The position numbers were made by a program, and so were the translations under genes. Positions 1 to 8,474 of a stretch of 64,000 nucleotides of DNA are shown here, piece by piece. The notes under the pieces were generated by a model. The model saw only the letters and a program-made list of their open reading frames with translations. It did no database searches and had not been told where the DNA came from. How positions within the stretch are numbered: the stretch's first letter is position 1; each line of letters begins with the position of its first letter. Source of the DNA: Bradyrhizobium sp. JYMT SZCCT0428 (GTDB lineage Bacteria; Pseudomonadota; Alphaproteobacteria; Rhizobiales; Xanthobacteraceae); the NCBI RefSeq assembly GCF_018131075.1, contig NZ_JAFCLS010000016.1, positions 62,001 through 126,000 on the forward strand, written 5' to 3'.

Positions 1-238
1 GCGAAGCTCCCTGTCAAATTCCCCTCATCCGCATTATCTATGGTCATACTCGAAGCTCCCTCGGCCTTGCGGCTTCTCATTCGCCTTTGGTTTTCGTGGC
101 GCGGCATGACCCTAAATTGCGCGGTCACGGCATGGAAGCGTTTCTCCAGGAACCACCGGCTATCTGGCGCATTGCCGTAGATAAAAATTGGACCCTTTCT
201 TGCATAAGTCATAGTTCAGGTTGGTACGAGGGCGTTCC
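1..238. other. Intergenic leader before glgA
   Basis: No convincing coding region, RNA gene or clear promoter was recognised here. It must hold the promoter of the downstream glycogen synthase unless that gene is read from outside the window. Confidence 0.4.
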
Positions 239-1666
239 TTGAAGGTCTTATTCGTAACCACGGAAATGGATGACTTCGTCCGGGTGGGCGGTCTTGCCGC
301 CGTTTCCGCCGCCCTGCCCCGGGCGCTGCGCCCGTGGAGCGACGTCCGGATCATGTTGCCCGGCTATCGGGACATCCTCGAACAGTTCACCCACATTGAA
401 ATCGTTGGGCAATGCGCGCCTTTGGCCGAGATGCCGGCCTGCTCGCTCGGCCGGGCGTCGACGCGGGACGGGCTGCCAGTTTATGTATTGTTGTGCCCAC
501 AACTTTACGACCGGCCGGGTAACCCCTACGGCGACGAATCCGGGCGCGACTGGCCGGATAACGACATCCGTTTCGCGCGATTTGCATCTGCGGCGGCCGA
601 ACTCGCCGCAGGCACTCTGGACAAGAATTGGGCAGCGGATCTGGTCCACGCCAATGATTGGCAGGCCGCTCTCACACCGGCTTACCTCGCCTGGAAAGGC
701 GTCAAGGTCCCCTCGATCCTGACCATTCACAACCTGGCCTATCAGGGGCTGTTCCCGCGGGAGTCGCTGCGGCGGATCGGCGCGCCCGAAGCCTCCTTCC
801 ACATCGACGGTCTCGAGTTCTACGACCAGATGTCGTTCTTGAAGGGCGGCATCGTTTACGCCTCGCATCTGACCACGGTCAGCGCGACCTACGCAAAAGA
901 GATCACGACGCGCGAGCTTGGCTGCGGGCTCGAGGGCCTGCTGCGGCAACGCTCGGACGCTTCGGAATTGACCGGCATCCTGAACGGCATCGACGAAAGC
1001 TGGGATCCGCGCGCCTGCGCGCAACTGGCGCAGCAGTTCGGCGCCGGCGATTGGCAAGGCAAGCAAGCCAACGCCGACTACGTCCGCAAGCAGTTTGGTC
1101 TTGCGGTATCGCGCGGACCGATCTTCGGTCTGGTCGCCCGTCTCGTGCATCAGAAGGGCATCGACCTCGTTCTGTCCGCCGCCGACGCGATCGTCGAGGC
1201 CGGCGGACAAATCGTCGTTACCGGCAGCGGTGAGCCGCATATCGAACAGGCGCTGGTCGATGCGCATCGCCGCAGGCCGGACGCGATCGGCGTCGTCATC
1301 GGGTTCAACGATGGACAGGCGCGACGAATTTTCGCCGGCAGCGATTTCACGCTGATGCCTTCGCGGTTCGAACCGTGCGGACTGAGCCAGATGTATGCGC
1401 AGCGGTTCGGATCGCTGCCGATCGGTCACCAGACCGGCGGGCTGGCGGAGACCATCAAGGACGGCGAGACCGGCTTCCTGTTCTCGCAGCCGTCGGCGGA
1501 GTCCTTCCTCGGCGGCGTGCGCCGCGCATTCGATGCCTTCATGGTGAAGGACCGCCTCGACCTGATGCGTCGCAGCGCCATGGCGCGGTCCTTTAGCTGG
1601 GATCTTTCGGCCTCGCTCTATAACGCGCTGTACCGCAACACGGTGGGCTCGCACGCTGGCGCCTGA
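239..1666 (+). CDS. glgA: Glycogen synthase (GT5 family)
   Basis: Transfers glucose from ADP-glucose to the non-reducing end of alpha-1,4-glucan in the cytoplasm. The N-terminal GT5 half starts LKVLFVTTEMDDF and continues to VRVGGLAAVSAALPRAL. The C-terminal half carries the acceptor/nucleotide motif SRFEPCGLSQMYAQRFGSLP followed by TGGLAETI. I chose the TTG at 239 because GAGGG lies at 228-232 and the protein then aligns at residue 1 with E. coli GlgA; a TTG at 221 would add six residues. The length, 475 aa, is normal for the family. Odd point: the position of E. coli Lys15 in KTGGL is Arg here (RVGGL). No glgB, glgC or glgP is adjacent, so it may be a specialised paralogue. Confidence 0.88.
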   Translation: MKVLFVTTEMDDFVRVGGLAAVSAALPRALRPWSDVRIMLPGYRDILEQFTHIEIVGQCAPLAEMPACSLGRASTRDGLPVYVLLCPQLYDRPGNPYGDESGRDWPDNDIRFARFASAAAELAAGTLDKNWAADLVHANDWQAALTPAYLAWKGVKVPSILTIHNLAYQGLFPRESLRRIGAPEASFHIDGLEFYDQMSFLKGGIVYASHLTTVSATYAKEITTRELGCGLEGLLRQRSDASELTGILNGIDESWDPRACAQLAQQFGAGDWQGKQANADYVRKQFGLAVSRGPIFGLVARLVHQKGIDLVLSAADAIVEAGGQIVVTGSGEPHIEQALVDAHRRRPDAIGVVIGFNDGQARRIFAGSDFTLMPSRFEPCGLSQMYAQRFGSLPIGHQTGGLAETIKDGETGFLFSQPSAESFLGGVRRAFDAFMVKDRLDLMRRSAMARSFSWDLSASLYNALYRNTVGSHAGA

Positions 1667-1931
1667 GGGCGACTGCCGGCGGCGCTGTTGACCATACGGC
1701 GCGTGATCAGCCCCGACGCCCGATAGTCGGCCCCCGGAAGCACCTTCCCGCCGCATACCCTGCACGGGGCCGCGCCGCTTGCCGGAGGGGCCGGCGACAG
1801 CGTCGCAGCAGGTGCTCACCTGGTTCAAACCACTTTTTTGGGTGGCGCGCTCGAACCGCCTTCCATCTGGCATCGTCGAACTCATGTGCGAACCATTCCG
1901 GTTTCGCCGAACCGAGAAATGGAGAGTTTAG
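1667..1931. other. Intergenic region after glgA
   Basis: The 265 bases hold no recognisable gene. A GGAGAG ribosome-binding site at the right end belongs to the small secreted protein that follows. A long reverse-strand reading frame crossing this region is a GC-rich shadow of glgA. Confidence 0.4.
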
Positions 1932-2228
1932 ATGTCGATGAAGTCGAAATTGTCTTTGGCCGCTCTCGCCGGCCTCGTTGCGATCAGCGCCCTGGCAACC
2001 ACCAGCGCCAACGCTTTTTCTCCGCTGCGGATGTGTGACGAAACCTCGCCGAGGCTGGGTTGTGGAAGTGGCTGGTTCTACCAGGAGGAGGCCCGCTCCA
2101 AGCGTCTGCCAACGCCCCCGCGTCACCAGGCCTTCGGTAGCCGCGAAGATGCCATGCTCAGTGCTGGCGGCGGTGGCGGCGGCGGTGGTGGCGGCGGCGG
2201 TGGCGGCGGCGGTGGCGGTGGCCGATAA
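1932..2228 (+). CDS. Small secreted protein with poly-glycine tail
   Basis: 98 aa, family not recognised. Residues 1-28 form a clear Sec signal peptide: KSK basic start, hydrophobic LAALAGLVAISALATT, and cleavage probably after SANA. The short mature part has two Cys (MCDET and LGCGSG) that could form a disulfide, an aromatic GWFYQEE, then a basic stretch. The C-terminus is about 22 consecutive Gly plus Arg, encoded by a GGC/GGT repeat. GGAGAG precedes the ATG. The gene stands alone between glgA and a terminator-like hairpin. The signal peptide and good start make it a credible gene rather than chance, but the tail length may vary between strains by slippage. Confidence 0.7.
   Translation: MSMKSKLSLAALAGLVAISALATTSANAFSPLRMCDETSPRLGCGSGWFYQEEARSKRLPTPPRHQAFGSREDAMLSAGGGGGGGGGGGGGGGGGGGR
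2164..2223 (+). repeat. GGC/GGT trinucleotide tract encoding poly-Gly
   Basis: A run of GGC and GGT codons of about 60 bases forms the 3' end of the small secreted protein gene. Such in-frame triplet tracts can change length by replication slippage. Confidence 0.8.
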
Positions 2229-2256
2229 GCTGCACTGACCCCTATTACGAGTAAGA

Positions 2257-2280
2257 CGCCGCCGGGGTGACCCGGCGGCG
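2257..2280 (+). terminator. GC-rich hairpin after small secreted protein gene
   Basis: CGCCGCCGGG, a GTGA loop, then CCCGGCGGCG make a perfect 10-bp stem about 30 bases after the stop at 2228. Only a short CTT follows, so it is a weak intrinsic terminator on its own. It sits between convergent genes and could serve both. The same stem occurs at 36954-36987. Confidence 0.6.
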
Positions 2281-2335
2281 CTTCGTGCTTCAACGCCGCG
2301 ATGAAGACTGCTTGATCTGGGCGACGGCGGACCGC

Positions 2336-4282
2336 TCAGGTCACCGCTGTCCGCTTCGGTTCGACGATCTCGAACATGCGCGGGAATTCATCCATCAGCA
2401 TCATCAATTCGCCAAGCCGCATCGGATTGCCGCTGACCTTGAGCGCGCCGCTGCCGACCGCTTCCGGAAACGTCGTCAGTTTGGCGATGATTTCGTCGAG
2501 CACGCTGCGCGCCAGCGTGAACGTCGCATCGGCATCCGCCGCCTGTGCGCCCGCCACGTAAGTCAGCGCGCTGTTCTCCAGATTGAGCACGAAGTTTTCG
2601 TTGGTGTCCGTAAATTGCCAATTCAGCACGATAAGCTTGCCTTCGGCCTTGGGGCCGTTGAGGCGCACGCCGAGCACGTCCCACAGCTGTCCGGTGCGCA
2701 GCGCCGCCAGCGTTTCGCGCGGCATCGCCGCGCGTGCCGGCACCTTCGGCATGCCCAGCCGCAATTCCTGCGCGCCGAACAAATAGGCGTTGCGCCAGGT
2801 CGAGCTCTCCGAAGCATAACCGAGCTGCTCGAGCGTATCGGCCAGCATCGCGCGCGCGGCCTGATTGTCGGGATCGGCGAATACGAGATGGCTGACGGCC
2901 TGCGCCACGAAGCGGAACTCGCCTTTGGCGAAATCTTTTCGAGCGCGATCGAGGATCGCCTCCGCACCGCCCATATACTCGACATATTTCCGGCCGGATT
3001 CGACCGGCGGCAGCGGATCGAGATTGACGGGATTGGCGTCGTACCAGCCGAGATATTTCTGGTAGATCGCCTTCACATTGTGCCTGATATGGCCGTAGTA
3101 ACCGCGCCCGTGCCAGGCGCCGTCGAGGCTCGCCGGCAGTCTGATCGTCTCGGCGATTTCGGCCGCGGTGAGGCCGTGGTTCATCAGGCGGATGGTCTGG
3201 TCGTGCGCGAACTTATAAAGATCGCGCTGCTGGCGGATCATGGTGTCGATCCGCTCATGGCCCCACACCGGCCAATGGTGCTGGCCGCACATCGCATCGG
3301 CCTTGCCGCCCCACATTTGCAGCGCCTCGCCGAGATATTTCGACCAGGCCAGCGCGTCGCGGACGTCGGCGCCGCGGAACGGCAGCAGATTGTGGAAATT
3401 ATGCGTGCAGTTCTCCGCCAGATTCAAAAGCTTGTAGCGCGGGATGAAGAAATGCATCTCCGCCGGCGCCTCGGAGTTCGGCGCCATCTGGAACTCGAAC
3501 TCGAGGCCATCGATGGTGCGCTTGTCGCCGGTTGCAATGATCAGGTCGGTCGGGCGCAGCAGCGCAACCGATCCCGCAGCCATCGACTTGCCGAGACCGC
3601 AATCGACCTGCCCGTGCACGCCCTTGGCCAGCAGCGGCCCGAATTGGTATTGCGCCCGGCGCAGCATCGCCGGGCCGGCGATGATGTTTTCGGAGACCGC
3701 GTGCTCCATGAAGAAGTTCGGCGCTAATATCGGCACCCGGCCGTGTGAGAGCGTTTCGTCGTCGAGCACGCCGCGCGCCCCGCCCCAATGGTCGGTGTGG
3801 GTGTGGGTGAAGATCACGGCCACGACCCGTCGTTTGCCCCGGTGCTGGAAGTACAATTCCATCGCGGCGCGGGCGCCCTCGATCGAGGTCAGCGTGTCGA
3901 CAACGATCACGCCGCTGTCGCCCTCGATCAGCGTCATGTTGGCGATGTCGAGCCCGCGCACCTGATAGACACCGGAGACTACTTCGAACAGGCCGTGATG
4001 CATGTTGAGGCGCGACTGCCGCCACAAGCTCGGATCCACGGTCGCGGGCGCTTCTTCGGCCGAAAGAAAGCCATAGGGCTCGAGGCTCCAGACCACCCTG
4101 CCCTGCGGCGAGGTCACCTTCGCGTTTTCGATCGTGCCGATGAATCCCCGCGCCGCATCGTCGAAATCGCGCGTGTCCGAAAACGGCAGCGCCTTGAGCG
4201 TCGCCGCGTGCTGCGCAATGACCGATGCGGAAGCTTGCTTGGGAGTTTCCTTGCGTGCTTCCGCACTTGTTGTTTGGGTCAT
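2336..4282 (-). CDS. Alkyl/aryl-sulfatase, metallo-beta-lactamase fold (SdsA1-like)
   Basis: Predicted hydrolase of primary or secondary alkyl sulfates, releasing sulfate and an alcohol. The 648 aa match the SdsA/BDS1 family. The zinc site is THTHTDHWGG with a second motif QHHWPVWG downstream. An alpha-helical dimerisation region follows, and the C-terminal 120 residues look like the SCP2-like lipid-binding domain that completes this family. No clear signal peptide is present, unlike the secreted P. aeruginosa SdsA1. GGGAG precedes the ATG. The gene begins 43 bases after the upstream monooxygenase gene, so the two probably form an operon. Confidence 0.88.
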   Translation of the reverse strand: MTQTTSAEARKETPKQASASVIAQHAATLKALPFSDTRDFDDAARGFIGTIENAKVTSPQGRVVWSLEPYGFLSAEEAPATVDPSLWRQSRLNMHHGLFEVVSGVYQVRGLDIANMTLIEGDSGVIVVDTLTSIEGARAAMELYFQHRGKRRVVAVIFTHTHTDHWGGARGVLDDETLSHGRVPILAPNFFMEHAVSENIIAGPAMLRRAQYQFGPLLAKGVHGQVDCGLGKSMAAGSVALLRPTDLIIATGDKRTIDGLEFEFQMAPNSEAPAEMHFFIPRYKLLNLAENCTHNFHNLLPFRGADVRDALAWSKYLGEALQMWGGKADAMCGQHHWPVWGHERIDTMIRQQRDLYKFAHDQTIRLMNHGLTAAEIAETIRLPASLDGAWHGRGYYGHIRHNVKAIYQKYLGWYDANPVNLDPLPPVESGRKYVEYMGGAEAILDRARKDFAKGEFRFVAQAVSHLVFADPDNQAARAMLADTLEQLGYASESSTWRNAYLFGAQELRLGMPKVPARAAMPRETLAALRTGQLWDVLGVRLNGPKAEGKLIVLNWQFTDTNENFVLNLENSALTYVAGAQAADADATFTLARSVLDEIIAKLTTFPEAVGSGALKVSGNPMRLGELMMLMDEFPRMFEIVEPKRTAVT

Positions 4283-4325
4283 AGTCGTTCACTCCCTCGC
4301 GTCGCAAAAAGGATCCGTAACAGCT

Positions 4326-6146
4326 TCAGCGGAACTCCAACCCTTCGAAGTCACCACTGCTGCGCCACGTGTCGATATATTTGAAATAGGCCAGCGGGCC
4401 TGCGGGATGGCCGACATTCAGCTTGGCCGCCGGACCGGGTTCGCGCCCCTCATTGTTGTAATAGCCGGGGGTGCAATCCGGCGCGCCAATCATCCGCCCG
4501 GCGCCGGTCAACAGCAGCTCGACCCATTTGTCCTCGGCTTCCCTGGTGACTTCGATCTGCCTCAAGCCGTTTTGCCGTGCGTGCCTGACCATGACGGCGA
4601 TAGTCTTTGCGGCTTCGGTCAAATTATGCGGCACGTTCGAGATCAGGTTTGCGCCCTGCGTCGGCTGCACGAAGAAGGCGTTCGGAAAACCGTGGACGTG
4701 GATCCCGTGCTTGGATCGCATCCCCTCGGCCCAATGCTCCGACAGCTTGACGCCGCCCCGGCCCGACATGTCGAAGCCCGACCGGCGCTTGTATTCGGTG
4801 CCGACCTCGAAGCCCGAGGCGTAGATGATGCAGTCGAGCTGGTATTCCCTGCCCGCGACGACGACGCCCTTCTCGGTGATTTTCTCGACGCCCTTGCCGT
4901 CGGTATCGACTAGGTGCGTGCCCGGCGTGTTGAACGCCTGCAGGTAGGAATCGTGGAAGCACGGCCGCTTGCAGAGCTGGCGGTACCAGGCCTTGAGCTT
5001 TGCCGCGGTCTCGCGGTCACCAACGATGGTGTCGATCCTCGATCGGATCTCCTCCATCTTCTCGAAGTCGGAGTCCTCAAACGCCGCCAGCATCTTGGCC
5101 GGAACCCGCTCCTCGCGCGGCAGCTGCATGATCTTGGCCCGGATCCGCCGCGACAGGTCGGTCCAGCCGTCCTGGACCAGATCTTCCTCGGCATTGCCGC
5201 CGGCCTGGTTGGCCGTGAAGTTTTCCAGCCAGCGCTGCTGCCAGCCGGGCGTGGCAATCCCCGAGAACCATTCCGGATCGATCGGCGCGTTGGCGCGGAC
5301 ATCGACGGAGGACGGCGTGCGCTGGAACACGTAGAGCGCCTTGGCCGCGCGGGCCAGATGCGGCACGCACTGCACGGACGTCGCTCCGGTACCGATGATG
5401 CCGACGCGCTTGTCGGCGAGCTTGTCCATGTGCGCGCCCGAGGGATCGCCGCCGGTGTAATCGCAATCCCAGCGGCTGGTGTGGAACGAATGTCCCTTGA
5501 AGGCCTCGATGCCCGCAATGCCCGGAAGTTTCGGCACGTGCAGCGGCCCCGTGCCCATGCCGACGAACTGCGCCGTGAAGGCATCGCCGCGGTTGGTGGT
5601 GACGATCCAGCGCGAGTGCGCTTCATCCCATGTCAGATCGGTGACCTCTGTATGGAACAACGCGTTGTCATAGAGGCCGTACTGCTTTCCGATGCGCCGG
5701 CAATGCGCGAGAATTTCCGGCGCGTGCGCGTATTTCTCTGATGGCATGTGCCCGGTCTCTTCGAGCAGGGGCATATAGACCATTGAGGCCGTGTCGCATT
5801 GCGCGCCGGGATAGCGGTTCCAGTACCAGGTGCCGCCGAAATCGCCGCCCTTCTCGATGATGCGGATATCCTTGATCCCGGCTTCCGTCAGCCGCGCGGC
5901 GGTGGCAAGGCCCGCAAAGCCGCCGCCGATGAAGGCGAAGGTGACGTGGTCGGTCCTGGGATCGCGAGGGGTGACCGGCGTATAGGGATCGTCCAGATAA
6001 TGCGCCAGCTGTCCCTTGACCTCGATGTACTGGTCGTTGCCGTCGGGACGGAGCCGCTTGTTGCGCTCCTCCATATACTTCGCCCGCAGCTGCTCCTTGT
6101 CGAAAGCGCGGCTGCGCAGGTTTTGCGGTTCGTCCGTGACCGTCAT
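4326..6146 (-). CDS. FAD/NADPH Baeyer-Villiger-type monooxygenase
   Basis: Predicted class B flavoprotein monooxygenase, inserting oxygen next to a ketone to make an ester or lactone. The 606 aa include an FAD Rossmann motif (FIGGGFAGLATAARL), an NADPH Rossmann motif (IIGTGATSVQ) and the Baeyer-Villiger fingerprint FKGHSFHTSRWD between them. The protein is longer than cyclohexanone monooxygenase and closer in size to the PAMO/CPDMO-type branch with an N-terminal extension of about 60 residues. It is the first gene of a likely operon with the alkylsulfatase. The substrate cannot be told from sequence. Confidence 0.87.
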   Translation of the reverse strand: MTVTDEPQNLRSRAFDKEQLRAKYMEERNKRLRPDGNDQYIEVKGQLAHYLDDPYTPVTPRDPRTDHVTFAFIGGGFAGLATAARLTEAGIKDIRIIEKGGDFGGTWYWNRYPGAQCDTASMVYMPLLEETGHMPSEKYAHAPEILAHCRRIGKQYGLYDNALFHTEVTDLTWDEAHSRWIVTTNRGDAFTAQFVGMGTGPLHVPKLPGIAGIEAFKGHSFHTSRWDCDYTGGDPSGAHMDKLADKRVGIIGTGATSVQCVPHLARAAKALYVFQRTPSSVDVRANAPIDPEWFSGIATPGWQQRWLENFTANQAGGNAEEDLVQDGWTDLSRRIRAKIMQLPREERVPAKMLAAFEDSDFEKMEEIRSRIDTIVGDRETAAKLKAWYRQLCKRPCFHDSYLQAFNTPGTHLVDTDGKGVEKITEKGVVVAGREYQLDCIIYASGFEVGTEYKRRSGFDMSGRGGVKLSEHWAEGMRSKHGIHVHGFPNAFFVQPTQGANLISNVPHNLTEAAKTIAVMVRHARQNGLRQIEVTREAEDKWVELLLTGAGRMIGAPDCTPGYYNNEGREPGPAAKLNVGHPAGPLAYFKYIDTWRSSGDFEGLEFR

Positions 6147-6239
6147 CCGAAATTGCCTCTAATCTGCTGCAGATATTCCCGTAGCCGACACGCAGTAAGC
6201 GTCCGCACGGCGAAAAGATCAACCGGGCGAAAAAAGGCG

Positions 6240-6671
6240 TCAGTGCTGCGCCCAGAGATAGGCTGCGGTCGCGGCGAACCCGAGCGCGGTTCGCACGGTG
6301 TGCAGCCCTCCCCAATGCACGATCAGGCGGCGCGACTCCGGGCCGGCATCGGCGGCGGCGATGGCGTTCAGCCTGCGGTTCGTCGGCATGATGCCGAACA
6401 TCGTATAGGGCCAGTTGGCCAGCATGAGAATCGCGCCAACGGTCCAACGCCAATCGCCGGTCTGCCACGCCGCGGTCAATCCCAGAATTCCCGATATCAC
6501 CGCGCAGCTCGCCTGCATCGCAAAGCCGCGCGCATAGCTGGGTTTCCATTGCGTCAGCAGGCTCCTGTCATCGAGCAGCAGACGCGCCGGCTGTTCGGCG
6601 AAATTGATGAAGAAGGCCGCGCCGGCGAAGGCGGCGGCGACGACGGTGGCCAGTTGTCCGATCAGCATCAT
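6240..6671 (-). CDS. DUF1772-type small membrane protein
   Basis: 143 aa with about four hydrophobic helices ([66 protein letters not shown]). The E-Q-P-A-R after the first helix, and N-W-P-Y/M-P-T-N further on, are typical of the DUF1772 (anthrone-oxygenase-like) family. The true start is the ATG at 6671 (or 6668), because GGGAG lies just upstream; an in-frame extension to 6737 would run through the divergent promoter. It is transcribed away from a MarR gene and shares its control region, so it is a likely MarR target. Function unknown. Confidence 0.72.
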   Translation of the reverse strand: MMLIGQLATVVAAAFAGAAFFINFAEQPARLLLDDRSLLTQWKPSYARGFAMQASCAVISGILGLTAAWQTGDWRWTVGAILMLANWPYTMFGIMPTNRRLNAIAAADAGPESRRLIVHWGGLHTVRTALGFAATAAYLWAQH

Positions 6672-6685
6672 GACGCACTCCCATA

Positions 6686-6713
6686 TTGACAATATGTTGT
6701 CATTTCGTATACT
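6686..6713 (+). promoter_or_regulatory. Sigma-70-like promoter of marR, start site next to the ATG
   Basis: TTGACA at 6686-6691, a 16-base spacer, and TATACT at 6708-6713 make a near-consensus promoter. The expected start of transcription, about 6719-6722, falls at the ATG at 6722, so the mRNA would be leaderless or nearly so. This agrees with the lack of any ribosome-binding site. Confidence 0.6.
6687..6702. promoter_or_regulatory. Operator-like inverted repeat between DUF1772 and marR
   Basis: TGACAA-TATG-TTGTCA is a perfect 6+4+6 dyad that covers the -35 element of marR and lies 16 bases upstream of the DUF1772 start. It is well placed as the MarR binding site for both genes. Confidence 0.6.
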
Positions 6714-6721
6714 CATTGCCA

Positions 6722-7195
6722 ATGAGAAGCAAGCCACATACGCCAGCTGGACAGGCCCTGACCGGGCTGATCCTTGCCATATTCCGGCTCAACGGCCGGC
6801 TGTTGCTGGCCGGCGACCGGCTCGTCGCCGGCCTCGAGCTCAGCAGCGCGCGCTGGCAGGTGCTGGGCGCCATTGCGCTGGCCGAGCGGCCGCAGCCCGT
6901 GGCGTGGCTGGCGCGCAACATGGGGCTCAACCGTCAGGGCGTTCAGCGCATCGTCAACGAACTGCGGGATGAGGGCCTGCTCGAACTGCAGCCCAACCCG
7001 CACCACCGGCGGGCGCATCTGGTCGTGCTGACCAAGCGGGGGAAGGAAGCGTTTGAGGCCGCGACAAAGCTTCAGGTGCCGTGGGTGAATGCGCTAGCCG
7101 ACGGCGTCAGCCTGAAGGATCTTGCGACCACGCAGAGGGTGGTTGCGGAACTATGCGAGCGGCTGGAAGCAGGGTCGAGTGAGGATACTGGCTAG
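6722..7195 (+). CDS. MarR-family transcriptional regulator
   Basis: 157 aa winged-helix regulator. The recognition region is [30 protein letters not shown] followed by the wing, with [16 protein letters not shown] as the usual MarR wing-to-helix signature. I place the start at the ATG at 6722; an upstream TTG at 6686 lies inside the promoter. No Shine-Dalgarno sequence is visible, consistent with a leaderless transcript. It is divergent from the DUF1772 gene, with one inverted repeat between them, so it probably controls itself and that gene. The ligand is unknown. Confidence 0.82.
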   Translation: MRSKPHTPAGQALTGLILAIFRLNGRLLLAGDRLVAGLELSSARWQVLGAIALAERPQPVAWLARNMGLNRQGVQRIVNELRDEGLLELQPNPHHRRAHLVVLTKRGKEAFEAATKLQVPWVNALADGVSLKDLATTQRVVAELCERLEAGSSEDTG

Positions 7196-7226
7196 CGAGG
7201 GCGAATAAACACTCAGCCGCGCTCTC

Positions 7227-7346
7227 CGTCATGCCCGGGCTTGTCCCGGGCATCCACGCCTTTCTTTCCAGTATCGAAGCAAGCAAGACGTGGATGGCCG
7301 GGTCATCTGGCGCGAAGACGCGCTTCGCGCTTGCCCGGCCATGACG
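7227..7346. repeat. Dispersed palindromic repeat
   Basis: CGTCATGCCCGGGCTTG ... CCCGGCCATGACG forms a long imperfect inverted repeat with inner stems (GCCCGGG/CCCGGGC). It sits between convergent genes and is of the extragenic palindrome type common in Bradyrhizobium genomes. It may also work as a bidirectional terminator. Confidence 0.6.
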
Positions 7347-7359
7347 AGGAAACCGCCTC

Positions 7360-8364
7360 TTACTTCTTCACCTTGCTCGCATCCATCTTGATGCTCGTGT
7401 CGAGCATCTTGGTCGAGAACGCGGTGCCGACCTCGAACGGCTTTTCCATGCCGAGATAGGTCTGCACCAGTTCATAGTCCTTCTTCATCCGCTCGGCATC
7501 GATCCAGCCCAGCGCCTTGGTGGTGGTGAAATCGTCCGTCATCAGGAACTTGATGCGTTCCCACTGGCGTTCCTGGTTCTCCTTGTCGAGCCCCGAGGCG
7601 GCATCGAGCAGCGCCTTCAGGCAGGGCGCGACGTCGGCGACGCAGGCGGCAAACGCCTTCTGGCTGACCTTGACGAAGGCGTCGGCGATCTTTGGATTCT
7701 TTTCCAGGTAGGCGCCGTTGACGATCAGCGAGTTACCGTACGGGTTGAGCCCGATATCCTTCCAGTTGACGTAGCCGAGGTCGGCACCGAACTCGATCAC
7801 CTTGAGATCGTGCTCGTTGTAGAAGTCGCTGATGATATCGACCGTATGGCTCTTCAGCGCCGCGATCTTGGCGGTCGGCCCGACATTGACAAAACTGACC
7901 GCGTCGGGCGCGATGCCGGCAGCCTTGGCGAACGCCGGCCACATGACCCGCGACGCGTCGCCGGGCGGATTGCCGATCTTGTGGCCCGGAAAGTCCTTGG
8001 CGCTGTTCACGCCATAGCTCTTCAGCCAATAGAACGTCTGCCCGGTGTTGGCGTAGATGCTCATCAGCGCCACGACGTCGGCGCCCTTGCTGCGCGCCAC
8101 CAGCATGGTCGCGAGATCGGCGATGCCGAACGGCGAACCGCCGGAGCCGACCTTCAGCGACGACACGCCGGAACCCTTGCCGGTTTCGATGGTGAGATCG
8201 ATGCCGGCTTTCTCGTACCAGCCCTGCGCCTTGGCGTAATAGAACGGCGAATGGTCCGCGGTCGGCGCCCAGTTCAGGATCAGGTTGACGGCCTCGCCGG
8301 CATGAGAGGGAGCCGCCTGAACCGCAAGCGCAAGTGCCAGTGACGCAATCTTCAAGCCCTTCAT
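7360..8364 (-). CDS. ABC transporter substrate-binding protein, NMT1/THI5-like
   Basis: Periplasmic binding protein of the SsuA/TauA/ThiY superfamily, 334 aa. The start is the ATG at 8364, with AGGAG upstream and a signal peptide MKGLKIASLALALAVQ...SHA; an extension to 8460 would enter the regulator's operator. The mature N-terminus LILNWAPTADHSPFYYAKAQGWYEKAGIDL is the typical NMT1 opening. It is divergent from a TetR gene, and the cognate permease (9352) and ATPase (13046) lie downstream of the TetR gene under a matching dyad. The substrate is not known; nitrate/sulfonate/taurine names often given to such proteins are not supported here. Confidence 0.85.
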   Translation of the reverse strand: MKGLKIASLALALAVQAAPSHAGEAVNLILNWAPTADHSPFYYAKAQGWYEKAGIDLTIETGKGSGVSSLKVGSGGSPFGIADLATMLVARSKGADVVALMSIYANTGQTFYWLKSYGVNSAKDFPGHKIGNPPGDASRVMWPAFAKAAGIAPDAVSFVNVGPTAKIAALKSHTVDIISDFYNEHDLKVIEFGADLGYVNWKDIGLNPYGNSLIVNGAYLEKNPKIADAFVKVSQKAFAACVADVAPCLKALLDAASGLDKENQERQWERIKFLMTDDFTTTKALGWIDAERMKKDYELVQTYLGMEKPFEVGTAFSTKMLDTSIKMDASKVKK

Positions 8365-8456
8365 GGCATCTCTCCTGGTTTGCAGACTGGTAATATCCCG
8401 GCCTTGTCGTTGCACGCCCGCGACGTTACCAATGCAACAAGGACGAGACGGAATTG

Positions 8457-8472
8457 TCAACTGTTTGGTTGG
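8457..8472. promoter_or_regulatory. TetR operator candidate 1
   Basis: TCAACTGTTTGGTTGG resembles the perfect dyad at 9264-9279 (shared TCAAC at one end and TGGTTG at the other). It lies 2 bases before the TetR ATG and within the 110-base gap to the divergent binding-protein gene, a position suited to autoregulation and control of both genes. Confidence 0.6.
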
Positions 8473-8474
8473 AA

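Noticed and set aside
248-1885. 545-codon reverse-strand open frame opposite glgA
   Set aside because: Arg/Gly/Asp-rich translation without motifs, fully overlapping a clear glycogen synthase; a usual GC-rich shadow.
2157-2223. GGC/GGT tract as a CRISPR or tandem-repeat array
   Set aside because: It is a simple triplet repeat inside a coding frame, with no spacers.
2267-3727. 486-codon open frame opposite the alkylsulfatase
   Set aside because: Composition is that of a reverse shadow (many Arg, His, Gln), and the sulfatase on the other strand has all active-site motifs.
6707-6712. GTATAC in the marR promoter at 6.7 kb as a further nicotinate-type operator
   Set aside because: The flanks (TTTCGTATACTCAT) are not symmetric beyond the core, and it coincides with the -10 element; a better dyad lies next to it.
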